A DNA stretch of 64,000 nucleotides from positions 1 through 64,000 of the forward strand of contig NZ_FRBV01000006.1 of NCBI RefSeq assembly GCF_900142705.1, in the 5' to 3' direction. The notes beneath the pieces were generated by a model. The model saw nothing but the letters and a program-made list of their open reading frames with translations. It did no database searches and was not told where the DNA came from. This document shows positions 9,299 to 20,371 of this stretch, piece by piece (positions within the stretch are counted from its first letter, which is position 1; each line of letters opens with the position of its first letter). Origin of the DNA: Nitrosospira sp. Nsp11 (GTDB lineage Bacteria; Pseudomonadota; Gammaproteobacteria; Burkholderiales; Nitrosomonadaceae). A program made the translations under genes and the position numbers.

Positions 9299-10240
9299 AT
9301 GGCATCACTAAAGCCAACTGTTTCCATTATTATTCCTACCTATAATTGCGAGGCCTATATCGCGGAGACGCTCAATAGCGTACTCAGCCAGACCCTCGGC
9401 AATCTGGAATTAATCGTAGTCGATGACGGTTCTACGGATCGCACCTGTGAAATCGTCGCTTCCTATGGTTCGTCTGTTCGCCTCCTGGCGCAAGCCAACT
9501 CGGGCGTATGTGCAGCCCGCAATTATGGAATCCGGGAGGCATCAGGCCGATATATCTGCCTGATGGATCACGATGACTTTTGGTTACCCGACAAACTTGC
9601 ACTTCAGGTGGAGCAAATGGAAGCCCATCCAGAGATCGGGTTGGTCTACAGCTCATTTATCTGGTGGCATCCCGACGAAAAAGGGATATTTCCTGATCCC
9701 GCCAGTATTGAAACGGCATCATCGCTGGGAGGCATCGACGAGGAGTTTTCGGGCTGGATATATCACTTGCTTTTACTTGATTGCTGGATATTGACCAGCG
9801 CGGCGCTAATACGCTCGGAGGTGTTCGATAAGTGTGATGCCTACGACGAATCTCTTCCCTATAGTGAGGATTGGGATCTTTGGTTGCGTATTTCCAGGGA
9901 GTATCAGGTTATTAAGTTGAACAAACCGTTAACCCTGTATCGCCAACACCCGAAACAGGGAAACCGTGTAGCGAGGACTATCGACTATCGGACTGAGCTG
10001 TTATGCAAAGCAGCGGTGAAATGGGGGCTATGCAGTCGGGATGGCCGTCGGATTACAGAGCGCGAGTTCGCCCAAAACATCGCCCGCTATCAAATGGAGT
10101 TTGGTCTCCGGCACCTCGCATCTGGTAACCTTAAGATAGCTAACCGTTTTTTGCTGAAGGCCTGGCTAAAGCATCCAATCAACTTGAAAATCCTTGCATA
10201 TGTTCCTGCGGGCTTACTGGGGTGGCGGCCGAAGTGGTGA
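9299..10240 (+). CDS. Glycosyltransferase family 2 (GT-A fold)
   Basis: About 313 residues. It opens with PTVSIIIPTYNCEAYIAETL, then LELIVVDDGSTDRTCEI (~35-51), the nucleotide-binding Asp pair of GT2. GRYICLMDHDDFW (~81-93) supplies the metal-binding D-x-D. YSEDWDLWLRIS (~184) matches the ED acceptor-site motif. The frame extends to a TTG at 9263, but ATG 9299 places the GT2 strand directly at the N-terminus as in the family, so I prefer it. It likely adds one sugar to the glycan of this region. A weak stem (10243-10264) follows the stop. Confidence 0.88.
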   Translation: MASLKPTVSIIIPTYNCEAYIAETLNSVLSQTLGNLELIVVDDGSTDRTCEIVASYGSSVRLLAQANSGVCAARNYGIREASGRYICLMDHDDFWLPDKLALQVEQMEAHPEIGLVYSSFIWWHPDEKGIFPDPASIETASSLGGIDEEFSGWIYHLLLLDCWILTSAALIRSEVFDKCDAYDESLPYSEDWDLWLRISREYQVIKLNKPLTLYRQHPKQGNRVARTIDYRTELLCKAAVKWGLCSRDGRRITEREFAQNIARYQMEFGLRHLASGNLKIANRFLLKAWLKHPINLKILAYVPAGLLGWRPKW

Positions 10241-10339
10241 GTACCGCGAGTAAAACCTTGCGGTGTGCTTCAGATGATATTCCGTAATGGAAAAACCTCA
10301 CAGTGATGGGATCAAGATCTTAGACGGGATCATGAATTC

Positions 10340-11317
10340 TCAATATTTGCGCAATACTTTCTCTATTAGCCAGAACGGCTTGGCTAGCAACCAGCTCCAA
10401 GAGGTATAAATCCGAAAAAACTTGATTCTGTAATCCGCGTGCTCCTGGTTGAGATTACGGATCTGCTCAAGTAATTCCACATTCCATTTTTTCCGATAAG
10501 CCGCGAAATCTGCCGCAACATTATCAATCAACTCGTAACGGCCATTATTTTCAACAGTCATTTCCAGGAAGATACGGTGCAGTTCGTGCGCCATTGATGG
10601 TAATGCCTCATCCTCATGCTTTAGCAATTCATCGGCCTTATGGTGGCGCAGATCGGGAGAGACAAAGTCATTAATGTTTTCTTTCGCTTCTTTTATGGAT
10701 AGTGGAAAGACGAGATTTGCCTCCCGTTCTATTTTTGACAATACCTCGACAGGATTTTTTACAATCTGATCAAAGTCGACAAAGACCCTAGGCAACCCTC
10801 TCGAATGAAACTCGGCGGATAGCGAGTGGCTCAACCACAAAACCAGTGCTTTTTCTTTGGAAAACCCATCCCGTTTTTGTAAGGACGCGACCACCTCGAA
10901 CGGATTCCTGTTCATGCAGATAAAAGTTGGCTGGGCCTGCCGGGCTTCAAGGATGGGAATCCATAAAGGCAGCAGCCGGCACATCCTCGGGTCCTTCAGC
11001 GCCCAGGCATAAGCGTCCGAAAAATCCCGTCTCACCAGTTTGTCCAATCGAGCAATGAACGGCTGAATCGCTTGATCCTTCCACCATCGGTCGCGCAGAG
11101 GCAACAAATCATCCCACTGCGAGCCCAGGTTCAATAGTAATTCATCATGTGTATCGACTATATCTTCATGTTCCCAGAATCCTTTTTCGTTAACACCTTT
11201 CTGGGGCGCATACAGGCGCTTCCCCATCTTGACGCCAACCTGGCTCAGCAACCCCGTCAGCAGCGAAGTGCCGCTACGATGCATGCCTAAAATGATCAAT
11301 GCGTTGTTCTCTTTCAC
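10340..11317 (-). CDS. Sulfotransferase family protein
   Basis: 325 residues. The N-terminal motif ALIILGMHRSGTSLLTGLL (~6-24) is the 5'-phosphosulfate-binding loop of PAPS-dependent sulfotransferases. A later stretch with ALKDPRMCRLLPLW and FICMNRNPFEVVASLQKRDG (~145) fits the 3'-phosphate-binding region (R-x-P-x-x-V-x-S-L). It probably sulfates a glycan or polysaccharide precursor using PAPS. The next gene, divergent from it, encodes APS kinase, the enzyme that makes PAPS, which supports this reading. The C-terminal ~90 residues are charged and helical. The acceptor is unknown. Confidence 0.82.
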   Translation of the reverse strand: MKENNALIILGMHRSGTSLLTGLLSQVGVKMGKRLYAPQKGVNEKGFWEHEDIVDTHDELLLNLGSQWDDLLPLRDRWWKDQAIQPFIARLDKLVRRDFSDAYAWALKDPRMCRLLPLWIPILEARQAQPTFICMNRNPFEVVASLQKRDGFSKEKALVLWLSHSLSAEFHSRGLPRVFVDFDQIVKNPVEVLSKIEREANLVFPLSIKEAKENINDFVSPDLRHHKADELLKHEDEALPSMAHELHRIFLEMTVENNGRYELIDNVAADFAAYRKKWNVELLEQIRNLNQEHADYRIKFFRIYTSWSWLLAKPFWLIEKVLRKY

Positions 11318-11989
11318 TCAAGTCCTCTGTTCATATACGCTTGTCCTTTGTCCGCACAGCATTCATCCATATCACGCCTTATGCACATAACGGCGACCCT
11401 ACCGAAACGGTTTAGCCTGAATCTGCCCCCCACATCAAGCTTGCAAAAGAAGGTGAGGCTCAGGCACAAAAAATCCCTTTCAGTTATCGCTTAAGTTGCC
11501 GACGAATTGAAAAATGAGCGGGTAACTAATGGATTCAGGTTTAAGCATTGTAGACCAACTGTCGATAGTCGCACCAAAGGGGAATCAAAGAGGATTTATC
11601 AAAGAGGCTGAAAGGGTCTAAAATCAGATTGTGTGAGCAGCAGCTTGCTGCCATAATTATTTCAGCTTTTTAATGGTAAAACTCGGTCCTTGTGTTCAAT
11701 CTGAGAATGGAGGGATCAGGTCCCAAGGGTTCGTCAGAAGCACGGATAATTTTCAGAAACCTTCATGGCGAGAAGCTTCCGCATCAAGTAATTTCCCACC
11801 CGATATCGCCTTTGCTGCACCAGAATTTGGAGGCAGGAATTTATCAGTCGAAACATTTTCTCCATTATTTCAAGTCCAAGGGCGAGCCGATCGGTTGAAT
11901 AAATCAAAGATTCCGATCCTTGAGCCGTTAATGAACGGGCGCAGCTATAATTCTGGACAGCCGGAAACGGAGAGTTGCAGGTTGACAAC
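11318..11989. other. Intergenic region with a dispersed repeat
   Basis: About 670 bases between the divergent sulfotransferase and cysC genes. No convincing gene is present; frames between 11673 and 11993 overlap each other and lack ribosome sites. The region holds the repeat described at 11411-11546. Confidence 0.45.
11512..11546 (+). repeat. Dispersed 35-bp repeat, copy A
   Basis: This 35-base segment, beginning AAATGAGCGG and ending GGTTTAAGC, matches 39892-39926 at 29 of 35 positions. A reverse-oriented partner of its GATTCAGG core lies at 11411-11423 (TTTAGCCTGAATC), so the space may be a small element with inverted ends. A shorter match (TGATTCAGGTTTAAGC) occurs near 33436. Both long copies are intergenic. 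Confidence 0.5.
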
Positions 11990-12658
11990 ATGAATAACAA
12001 TACAGTGTGGCATAGCGCCACGATAACCCGTGCTCTCCGTGAGCGGTTGAATGTGCACCATTCGGCGGTGCTGTGGTTCACCGGCCTTTCCGGTTCGGGT
12101 AAATCTACATTGGCTCATGCGGTGGAGGAAAAGCTATACCAGTTGGGTTGTCGCACTTTTGTCCTGGATGGTGATAATGTGCGACAGGGCTTATGTTCGG
12201 ATCTCGGTTTTTCGGTACAGGATCGGTCCGAAAACATCCGCCGCATAGGCGAAGCGGCAAAACTGCTGGTCGAGTCCGGCGTGATCGCGATGACGGCTTT
12301 TATTTCGCCGTTTCGGGCTGACCGTCAAAGGGCACGTGGGATTTTTCCCCACGGCGATTTCATCGAAATTTTTTGTGAGGCCAGCCTGGAAGTGTGTGAG
12401 CAGCGTGATGTGAAACGCCTCTACCATCGCGCGCGAACGGGCGAGGTAAAGGAATTTACAGGAATTTCATCGCCGTACGAGGCCCCGCTCAATCCGGAAC
12501 TTGCAGTTAAAACGGGTGAATTGCCCCTTGAAGAGTGTGTCGCGCAGGTGATTGAATATCTGAAACAGCGGAATGTCTTCAGGGAGAACCTGGGCAGCAA
12601 CGACGCAAATAGATTTCAAGCCGGACGAAGCAGAACCGTGAACAGCACCACTGATTAA
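11990..12658 (+). CDS. cysC: Adenylylsulfate kinase (APS kinase)
   Basis: About 222 residues. It has the P-loop GLSGSGKS (from ~residue 32), then [18 protein letters not shown] (~54-71), [14 protein letters not shown], and [14 protein letters not shown] (~100-113), with [11 protein letters not shown] further on; all are hallmarks of CysC. It phosphorylates adenylylsulfate to PAPS. No sulfate-assimilation genes (cysDN, cysH) are near; the neighbours are a sulfotransferase and glycan genes. A role in supplying PAPS for glycan sulfation is therefore likelier than cysteine synthesis. The frame could start at a TTG (11975); ATG 11990 gives the usual N-terminus. The last ~25 residues are a non-conserved tail. 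Confidence 0.92.
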   Translation: MNNNTVWHSATITRALRERLNVHHSAVLWFTGLSGSGKSTLAHAVEEKLYQLGCRTFVLDGDNVRQGLCSDLGFSVQDRSENIRRIGEAAKLLVESGVIAMTAFISPFRADRQRARGIFPHGDFIEIFCEASLEVCEQRDVKRLYHRARTGEVKEFTGISSPYEAPLNPELAVKTGELPLEECVAQVIEYLKQRNVFRENLGSNDANRFQAGRSRTVNSTTD

Positions 12659-12787
12659 CTATTGCTTTATGCAGGGTCGAATGTCATTGAGCCAGACCAT
12701 TCTGGCGTGATTGACTCTCCGGAACAACCCCTTCTTTTCTTTGCCTCATAAAGAGATGCGAACAGTTCAAAGTCTTGTCATGCAAAC

Positions 12788-14128
12788 ATGAGAGACATTC
12801 TCGTCACCCTGATCGTTTTCGGTTTTCTGCCCACCATCTTCAAAAAGCCGCATAGGGGGGCATTGATGTGGGTGTGGATCAGCGTCATGAATCCCCATAC
12901 TCAGGCGTGGGGATTTGCGACCACCTTTCCCTTCGCCGCTGTCATTGGCGGTGTCACATTACTAACGCTTATAGCTACCAAGGAGCCAAAAAACCTTCCG
13001 ATAACGTCGCTGACCTGGATTTTCATCGCTTTCGTGTTGTGGATGAACGTGAGCACTGTATTTTCTATTTATCCCGAGCTTGTGTATGACCAGTGGAGCA
13101 AGGTGATGAAGATCATGCTGATGACCTTTGTCGTCATCATGCTGATCAGGACAAAAGACCATATAAATTGGCTTATCTGGATAATCGTGATCTCGCTTGG
13201 CTATTATGGCGTAAAGGGCGGTATCTTCACGGTAGTAGGCGGTGGGGTGGACATGGTCCTGGGACCGGAAGGCACCTTTATCGGGGGGAATAACGAAATC
13301 GCCATGGCGCTTATCATGACTATTCCCCTGATGCACTATCTGCAGACGATTTCCCCCAAGCTATGGGTGCGTTATAGCCTCACAGCGGCCATGATGCTTT
13401 GCGCGCTTGCCGCGCTCGGTTCGTATTCGCGGGGGGCGTTGCTGGCGATTGCAGCGATGGTTGCTTTTCTATGGCTTAAAAGCCGGCATAAAGCCCGGAT
13501 GGGCGCGTTGTTTATGCTCGCTATTCCGCCAGCGCTCGCCTTCATGCCCGCTCAGTGGACCGAAAGGATGGATTCCATTAACAATTTCGAGGAGGACGGC
13601 TCCGTCCAGGGCCGTTTCAATGCCTGGTGGATGGCATACAATCTGGCCAAGGACCACCCGTTGACCGGCGGCGGTTTCGAAGTCATTACGCCTGCACTAT
13701 TCTGGGCTTATGCGCCTAATCCCACGGACATACATGCCGCCCACAGCATTTATTTCCAAGCCCTCGGCGAGCATGGTTTTGTCGGCCTGGGGTTATACCT
13801 GCTGCTGGGGTTATATACGTGGCAAACGGGTTCATGGATCATTCGCAATACAAAAAAACTCGAGGAATACAAGTGGGCCTCAAGCCTGGCAACGATGATT
13901 CAGGTGTCAATTATCGGCTTTGCGGTAGGTGGGACATTTCTTAGCCTGCTCTATTACGATGTGCCGTATTACCTTATGGGCGCCATGATAATCACGCGTG
14001 TTCTGGTAGAAAAAGAACTTAAGCAGAGAGCGTTGTCGCTGGCCGGCAAGAAAGGTACAGGCTCGCCACGACACCTGGGTACCTTGGAGCCATCTCCCCC
14101 GCAACCCATTACCCGGGACTCAAGCTAG
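12788..14128 (+). CDS. Putative O-glycosylation ligase, exosortase A-associated
   Basis: 446 residues with about 11 membrane helices and a large periplasmic loop in the C-terminal half. The loop contains DGSVQGRFNAWWMAYNLAKD (~275-295), the Wzy/WaaL-type R-x-x-x-W motif, and then HAAHSIYFQALGEHG. The N-terminus (RDILVTLIVFGFLPTIFKKP...MWVWISVMNPH) is characteristic of the exosortase-A-system ligase family (TIGR03097). Members are Wzy/WaaL-like inner-membrane enzymes thought to join or polymerise glycan on the periplasmic side. The rest of the XrtA cluster begins at 46166, so this member is separated from its partners. It is co-directional with cysC. Confidence 0.85.
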   Translation: MRDILVTLIVFGFLPTIFKKPHRGALMWVWISVMNPHTQAWGFATTFPFAAVIGGVTLLTLIATKEPKNLPITSLTWIFIAFVLWMNVSTVFSIYPELVYDQWSKVMKIMLMTFVVIMLIRTKDHINWLIWIIVISLGYYGVKGGIFTVVGGGVDMVLGPEGTFIGGNNEIAMALIMTIPLMHYLQTISPKLWVRYSLTAAMMLCALAALGSYSRGALLAIAAMVAFLWLKSRHKARMGALFMLAIPPALAFMPAQWTERMDSINNFEEDGSVQGRFNAWWMAYNLAKDHPLTGGGFEVITPALFWAYAPNPTDIHAAHSIYFQALGEHGFVGLGLYLLLGLYTWQTGSWIIRNTKKLEEYKWASSLATMIQVSIIGFAVGGTFLSLLYYDVPYYLMGAMIITRVLVEKELKQRALSLAGKKGTGSPRHLGTLEPSPPQPITRDSS

Positions 14129-14194
14129 GATATGTATATCGGTAAGGATGTTCTCCTGTAAATTCCATAGCATCAGCATTCCGGAATTTCGCCC

Positions 14195-15223
14195 ATGCCG
14201 GCGCATGAATCTGATTACGCTGCAAATCACCCGAACCCTATGCAACCTCGAATCCTAATGCCGAGCCGCGCGCTCCTGCACCTGTTTTCTCCCGGCGGCG
14301 CGCGCAATCGTTTGTCGATACTGATCTATCATCGCGTATTGCCTCGGCGGGACCCGTTATTTCCGGAAGAGGGTCATGCGGAAGACTTTGACCGGCACAT
14401 GGAACAGCTTGCGGGTTGCTTCAGGATAATACCGCTCTCGGATGCAATACAAGGCCTGCGCCGTGGGAAGTTGCCGCCGCGCGCCGCCTCCATCACCTTT
14501 GACGACGGCTACGCCGATAATGCGGAAGTCGCCTTGCCGATTTTGAAAAAACATGGCATTTCGGCTACTTTTTTTGTGGCGGCCAGTTTCCTCGATGGCG
14601 GGAGGATGTGGAACGACACAGTCATCGAATTGATCCGCCATGCAACCACAGGTATAATCGATCTCCGCAGTCTGGGGTTGGGGCAATTCGAGATTGAGAC
14701 TATTTCCCAGCGTCGTCAAGCCATCGAGTATCTGTTAGGTGAGCTCAAGTACTTGCCTCTCGAGATGAGGCAATCGAAAGTAGAGGGGATGGGCGGGCTC
14801 ATTTCCGTCACCCCGGGTTCCGGCAGCAATCTCATGATGACCTCGGATCAAGTCAGGGCTCTGCACGAGGCAGGGATGGAAATTGGCGGACATACCGCTA
14901 GCCATCCCATTCTTGCAAAAATGGAAAATAGCGCAGCTTGTGCCGACATCGCCCATGGCAAGGAAATACTTGAGGGCATTATTCGCGCGCCGGTACGGCT
15001 TTTCGCTTATCCAAACGGAAAACCGGGACAAGACTATTTGCCAGACCACGTCAGGATGGTTAGGGACCTGGGCTTCGATGCGGCGGTTTCAACTGCTCAT
15101 GGCGCAGCAAGGATGGGCAGTGATTTATATCAGCTCCCGCGGTTTACCCCATGGGATCGGGGGCCGGTACGTTTAACCCTTCGGATGGTTCAAAATATGC
15201 TCAGGACCGTGGAAACGGTTTAG
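14195..15223 (+). CDS. Polysaccharide deacetylase (carbohydrate esterase 4)
   Basis: 342 residues. SILIYHRVLP (~46-55) is followed by ASITFDDGYADN (~96-107), where the DD pair gives the catalytic base and a metal ligand. GMEIGGHTASHPILA (~228-242) gives the H-x3-H metal motif, and RLFAYPNG follows (~269). The NodB-homology fold removes N- or O-acetyl groups from polysaccharide. Three in-frame ATGs (14195, 14240, 14261) are possible and none has a clear ribosome site, so the first ~25 residues are uncertain. It follows the ligase by 66 bases and is probably cotranscribed with it. Confidence 0.87.
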   Translation: MPAHESDYAANHPNPMQPRILMPSRALLHLFSPGGARNRLSILIYHRVLPRRDPLFPEEGHAEDFDRHMEQLAGCFRIIPLSDAIQGLRRGKLPPRAASITFDDGYADNAEVALPILKKHGISATFFVAASFLDGGRMWNDTVIELIRHATTGIIDLRSLGLGQFEIETISQRRQAIEYLLGELKYLPLEMRQSKVEGMGGLISVTPGSGSNLMMTSDQVRALHEAGMEIGGHTASHPILAKMENSAACADIAHGKEILEGIIRAPVRLFAYPNGKPGQDYLPDHVRMVRDLGFDAAVSTAHGAARMGSDLYQLPRFTPWDRGPVRLTLRMVQNMLRTVETV

Positions 15224-15398
15224 CAGCATCCACATAAGCTCATCTGCATTTCATATCCCGAGTTCGGGATTGCCTCATTAACCCTTCTTTCCCGGAAAGA
15301 ATCAGGCTTGGCAGCAGGAAGCCATCTTCAGAAAACGAGTCTGATAAGCAATCTGTTCCAGAACTTGGCCAATAAATTTAACGGTACCCTCATTACTT

Positions 15399-15869
15399 AT
15401 GGAAAGACCAATTACAGGATTTGACCTGGACAGCGAAGGCGACCCGAGAGCGCTCCTCAGTTGCGGCCATGCGCAGCATGTACGGCATAATCCGCCCTTT
15501 ATCAATCGCCCGTGGGTTATTACCGAGGAAGGCCGTAATGAAATGATAGGAAAAATGCTCAATTGCGTTCGGTGCGATAAGTTCGAGATGCCGGATGGCT
15601 TTATTCCGTACAAGCGGACGCCTGTGTTTACGGAGGAATCGGTTCCCGCTGCGTTGAGGAAGGACCACTCCACGAAAGCCGGTGTATGGGCAAAAATAAC
15701 GGTTCTGGAAGGAAAGCTCCGATATCGCGTAGCCGCTCTGAACGCAGACACCGAGGTGTCTGCTGACAACCTCGGAATCGTTGTGCCGGAGGTTCCGCAT
15801 CACGTGGAACTTCAAGGCGCTGCGCGTTTCTTTGTCGAATTTTACCGCGCACCGGACCAAAATTTGTAA
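15399..15869 (+). CDS. DUF3565-DUF1971 (TehB-like) fusion protein
   Basis: 156 residues in two parts. Residues ~1-62 (RPITGFDLDSEGDPRALLSC, then GHAQHVRHNPPF, NRPWVITEEGR, CVRCD) match DUF3565, a small domain with conserved Cys/His residues that may bind metal. Residues ~65-155 (YKRTPVFTEESVPAALRKDH, STKAGVWAKITVLEGKLRYR, PHHVELQG, FFVEFYR) match DUF1971, a cupin-like domain also found fused to tellurite-resistance TehB methyltransferases. No methyltransferase is attached here. The biochemical role is unknown. It is the last gene before the ATP synthase operon promoter. Confidence 0.82.
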   Translation: MERPITGFDLDSEGDPRALLSCGHAQHVRHNPPFINRPWVITEEGRNEMIGKMLNCVRCDKFEMPDGFIPYKRTPVFTEESVPAALRKDHSTKAGVWAKITVLEGKLRYRVAALNADTEVSADNLGIVVPEVPHHVELQGAARFFVEFYRAPDQNL

Positions 15870-16221
15870 TATCCGGGCGTTACTGCTCATAAAGCCATCC
15901 GCAACCGACGGAGAACGAAATCCCGGCGCCCTATACCTTCTTGTAGCTGCTTTATGGCTAAAGCGTATGACTGGCGCAGTTCTACCCCCAAAATGCCGCT
16001 AGTATTACCTACTCCAAGGGTGGTTTTAATTGACTGTCGCGCTCAAGAAGTTTAGAATCCGCGTGTTTTGAAATCAGCCAACGTCGGGTTCCGCAATCCG
16101 GCAGGGGCTAAAAAACCCGAAGAGGGCGCCGGCCGGGAACGAAAATCAGGTCTTCCGAAACAGAATGGTAATTCGCCTGGCTTCACGCTAGTCAGTTGCC
16201 TCTGACAGACACCAGAAAACA
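15870..16221. other. Upstream region of the atp operon
   Basis: About 350 bases without a gene. It holds the sigma-70-like promoter at 16030-16058 and a ~160-base 5' leader. No parA/parB genes, which often precede atpI in proteobacteria, are present. Confidence 0.5.
16030..16058 (+). promoter_or_regulatory. Sigma-70 promoter of the ATP synthase operon
   Basis: TTGACT (16030-16035) and TAGAAT (16053-16058) each match the consensus at five of six positions and are separated by exactly 17 bases. Transcription would start near 16065, giving a ~157-base leader before atpI. This is prediction from sequence only. Confidence 0.6.
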
Positions 16222-17766
<1,545 letters not shown>

Positions 17767-17803
17767 TAATGCCCCTTCCCGGTACCATTATCAGAGACTA
17801 GCC

Positions 17804-18274
17804 ATGAATATCAACTTGACGCTTCTTTCCCAGGCAATGGCCTTCGCCATTTTTATCTGGTTTACAGTTAAATTTGTCTGGCCGCCGTTGATGCGCGCTA
17901 TCGAAAACCGGCAGAAAACGATTGCGGATGGGTTGGCTGCAGGCGAGCGAGGTAAAAGCGAACTTGAATTGGCCAGCCATCGTTCCGCTGATGTCGTTAG
18001 GGACGCCAAGCAGCGAGCAGCCGAAATTATTGCTCAGGCGGAGAAACGCGCTTCCGAGATTGTCGAGGAAGCAAAGTCGGCGGCGAAAGATGAGGGCGGC
18101 CGCATCCTTACCGGCGCCAAGGCCGAGGTCGAGCAGGAAGTATTTCGTGCAAGGGAAACGTTGCGGCAGAACGTGGCGGACCTGGCCTTGGCCGGCGCCG
18201 CAAAAATTTTGCGCCGCGAAGTAGATGCCAAAACGCACGCGGATTTGCTCGCATCCATCAAAGCGGAGCTCTAG
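17804..18274 (+). CDS. atpF: F1Fo ATP synthase subunit b
   Basis: 156 residues. An N-terminal membrane helix (LLSQAMAFAIFIWFTVKFVW) is followed by a long charged alpha-helix (NRQKTIADGLAAGERGKSEL..., rich in Ala/Glu/Lys) that dimerises as the peripheral stalk. This matches the normal 156-residue length of bacterial b subunits. The start ATG lies 37 bases after atpE, and the stop is 3 bases before atpH. It links subunit a to delta and the F1 head. Confidence 0.96.
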   Translation: MNINLTLLSQAMAFAIFIWFTVKFVWPPLMRAIENRQKTIADGLAAGERGKSELELASHRSADVVRDAKQRAAEIIAQAEKRASEIVEEAKSAAKDEGGRILTGAKAEVEQEVFRARETLRQNVADLALAGAAKILRREVDAKTHADLLASIKAEL

Positions 18275-18277
18275 GCG

Positions 18278-18814
18278 ATGGCCGAAACGCGCACGATCGC
18301 ACGGCCTTATGCTGAAGCCGTTTTCAAGTTGGCAAAAACCAGCGGCACACTTCCCGCCTGGTCGGAAATGTTGCAGCTTCTAGCGGCAATAGCGATGGAT
18401 GAGCGAATTCAGGCGCTTGTCGGTAATCCTAAAGTCCCGCCTAAACGGTTGGGCGAGTTGCTTCTCGGCATATGTGACGACCAACTCACCGATGAAGGCC
18501 GCAATTTTGTTTTACTGCTTGCGGAAAACAGCAGGGTAGAAGTATTGCCCGAGGTGAGCGAGATGTTCGAACAACTCAAGACCCGCCACGATGGGGTATT
18601 GGACGCAAAAGTGACTTCCGCGTTTGCCATGAGCGATGCTCAATTGAAAGATCTGGTGGCCGACCTCGAGGCCAGGTTCAAGCGCAAGATAGAAGCCAAA
18701 GTAAGCATCGATCCGGAATTGATAGGCGGGGTGAAAGTTGAAGTCGGCGACGAGGTGCTTGACGCTTCCGTACGAGCTAAACTGGAAGCCATGGCTGTTG
18801 CACTTAAAAGCTAG
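18278..18814 (+). CDS. atpH: F1Fo ATP synthase subunit delta
   Basis: 178 residues, the normal length. The N-terminal helical domain begins TIARPYAEAVFKLAKTSGTL, the family signature. The C-terminal part contains DPELIGGVKVEVGDEVLDAS, matching the conserved 'GG..i.ig..v.D.S' end. It attaches the peripheral stalk to the F1 head. It sits between atpF and atpA with gaps of 3 and 12 bases, and its stop codon overlaps the ribosome site of atpA (AGGAG, 18813-18817), implying coupled translation. Confidence 0.96.
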   Translation: MAETRTIARPYAEAVFKLAKTSGTLPAWSEMLQLLAAIAMDERIQALVGNPKVPPKRLGELLLGICDDQLTDEGRNFVLLLAENSRVEVLPEVSEMFEQLKTRHDGVLDAKVTSAFAMSDAQLKDLVADLEARFKRKIEAKVSIDPELIGGVKVEVGDEVLDASVRAKLEAMAVALKS

Positions 18815-18826
18815 GAGCTATTTGAA

Positions 18827-20368
18827 ATGCAGTTAAATCCATCCGAAATCAGTGAGCTGATTAGAAGCAGAATTGAAGGGCTCCCCGCTTCTGCGGAAGT
18901 TCGCACTCAGGGAACCGTTGTGTCGGTGACCGACGGGATCGTGCGTGTTCACGGTCTCGCGGACGTGATGCAGGGCGAAATGCTGGAATTTCCCGGCAAT
19001 ACCTTCGGTCTCGCCCTCAACCTTGAGCGCGACTCCGTTGGCGCGGTAATCATGGGCGAATACGAGCATATCACCGAAGGCGATATCGTCAAATGTACCG
19101 GCCGTATTCTTGAGGTCCCGGTGGGTGAGGAGCTGATAGGCCGGGTAGTGAACGCGTTGGGGCAGCCGATCGACGGTAAAGGTCCGATAAACACGAAACG
19201 TTCTGAGCCGATTGAAAAAATAGCGCCCGGTGTTATCTGGCGTCAATCGGTGAATCAACCCGTGCAGACAGGGCTTAAATCCATTGACGCCATGGTTCCC
19301 GTTGGGCGGGGACAGCGTGAATTGATCATCGGTGACCGCCAGACAGGCAAGACCGCGGTTGCGATAGACGCAATCATAAATCAGAAGGGCGAGAATATGA
19401 CTTGCATCTACGTTGCGATCGGACAGAAGGCCTCGTCCATCAACAACGTCGTTCGCAAGCTGGAAGAACACGGCGCAATGGAATACACGATTGTGGTGGC
19501 GGCCACCGCGTCGGAGTCGGCAGCGATGCAATTTATTGCGCCTTACTCGGGTTGCACCATGGGCGAGTATTTCCGCGACTCGGGTAGAGACGCACTCATC
19601 ATTTATGACGATCTGACGAAGCAGGCATGGGCCTATCGCCAGATATCGCTACTGCTGCGGCGTCCGCCTGGACGCGAAGCTTATCCCGGCGACGTGTTTT
19701 ATCTGCACTCGCGCCTGCTGGAACGCGCAGCGCGGGTAAGCGCGGCCTGGGTGGAAAAAGCAACCAATGGCGAGGTCAAAGGGAAGACCGGTTCACTTAC
19801 GGCACTTCCGGTGATCGAGACTCAGGCGGGCGACGTAACCGCTTTCGTTCCCACTAACGTTATTTCGATTACCGATGGCCAGATTTTTCTGGAAACCGAT
19901 TTGTTCAATGCGGGTATTCGCCCTGCTATCAATGCCGGCGTTTCAGTGTCGCGCGTCGGCGGTGCTGCGCAGACAAAAGTTATCAAGAAGCTGGGCGGCG
20001 GCGTGCGTCTCGCGCTGGCGCAGTATCGCGAACTCGCGGCATTTGCGCAATTCGCGTCCGATCTCGATGAGGCCACTCGCAAGCAATTGGAACGGGGCAA
20101 GATGGTGACCGAATTGATGAAGCAGCCGCAATACGCCACCTTGAGCGTATCCGAGATGGCACTCACCCTGTTCGCTGTCAACAAGGGATATCTGGACGAT
20201 GTTGAAGTCAAGCGTGCCCTTGCGTTCGAGTCGGCGCTGAAAGGCTTTATACGCAGCAAGTATGGCGCCATCATGGACAAGATAGAAACCACCAAGGATA
20301 TGAACGCAGAGACCGAGAAGGCGCTCGACGCTGCGATTCAGGATTTCAAGAAGAACGGAACATACTAA
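18827..20368 (+). CDS. atpA: F1Fo ATP synthase subunit alpha
   Basis: 513 residues, exactly the usual size. The Walker A sequence GDRQTGKT begins at residue 169, [11 protein letters not shown] gives Walker B, and the alpha-type signature [14 protein letters not shown] with its conserved Arg follows (~362-376). It is the non-catalytic nucleotide-binding subunit of F1. The start is fixed by AGGAG nine bases upstream. It is followed by atpG after 3 bases. Confidence 0.98.
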   Translation: MQLNPSEISELIRSRIEGLPASAEVRTQGTVVSVTDGIVRVHGLADVMQGEMLEFPGNTFGLALNLERDSVGAVIMGEYEHITEGDIVKCTGRILEVPVGEELIGRVVNALGQPIDGKGPINTKRSEPIEKIAPGVIWRQSVNQPVQTGLKSIDAMVPVGRGQRELIIGDRQTGKTAVAIDAIINQKGENMTCIYVAIGQKASSINNVVRKLEEHGAMEYTIVVAATASESAAMQFIAPYSGCTMGEYFRDSGRDALIIYDDLTKQAWAYRQISLLLRRPPGREAYPGDVFYLHSRLLERAARVSAAWVEKATNGEVKGKTGSLTALPVIETQAGDVTAFVPTNVISITDGQIFLETDLFNAGIRPAINAGVSVSRVGGAAQTKVIKKLGGGVRLALAQYRELAAFAQFASDLDEATRKQLERGKMVTELMKQPQYATLSVSEMALTLFAVNKGYLDDVEVKRALAFESALKGFIRSKYGAIMDKIETTKDMNAETEKALDAAIQDFKKNGTY

Positions 20369-20371
20369 CCC

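Noticed and set aside
10243-10264. Eight-base stem with six-base loop after the GT2 gene
   Set aside because: It contains a G-U pair and is not followed by a T-run, so it is a poor terminator.
11673-12081. Frames on both strands before cysC
   Set aside because: Mutually overlapping, low-complexity composition, no motif; they run into the true cysC start.
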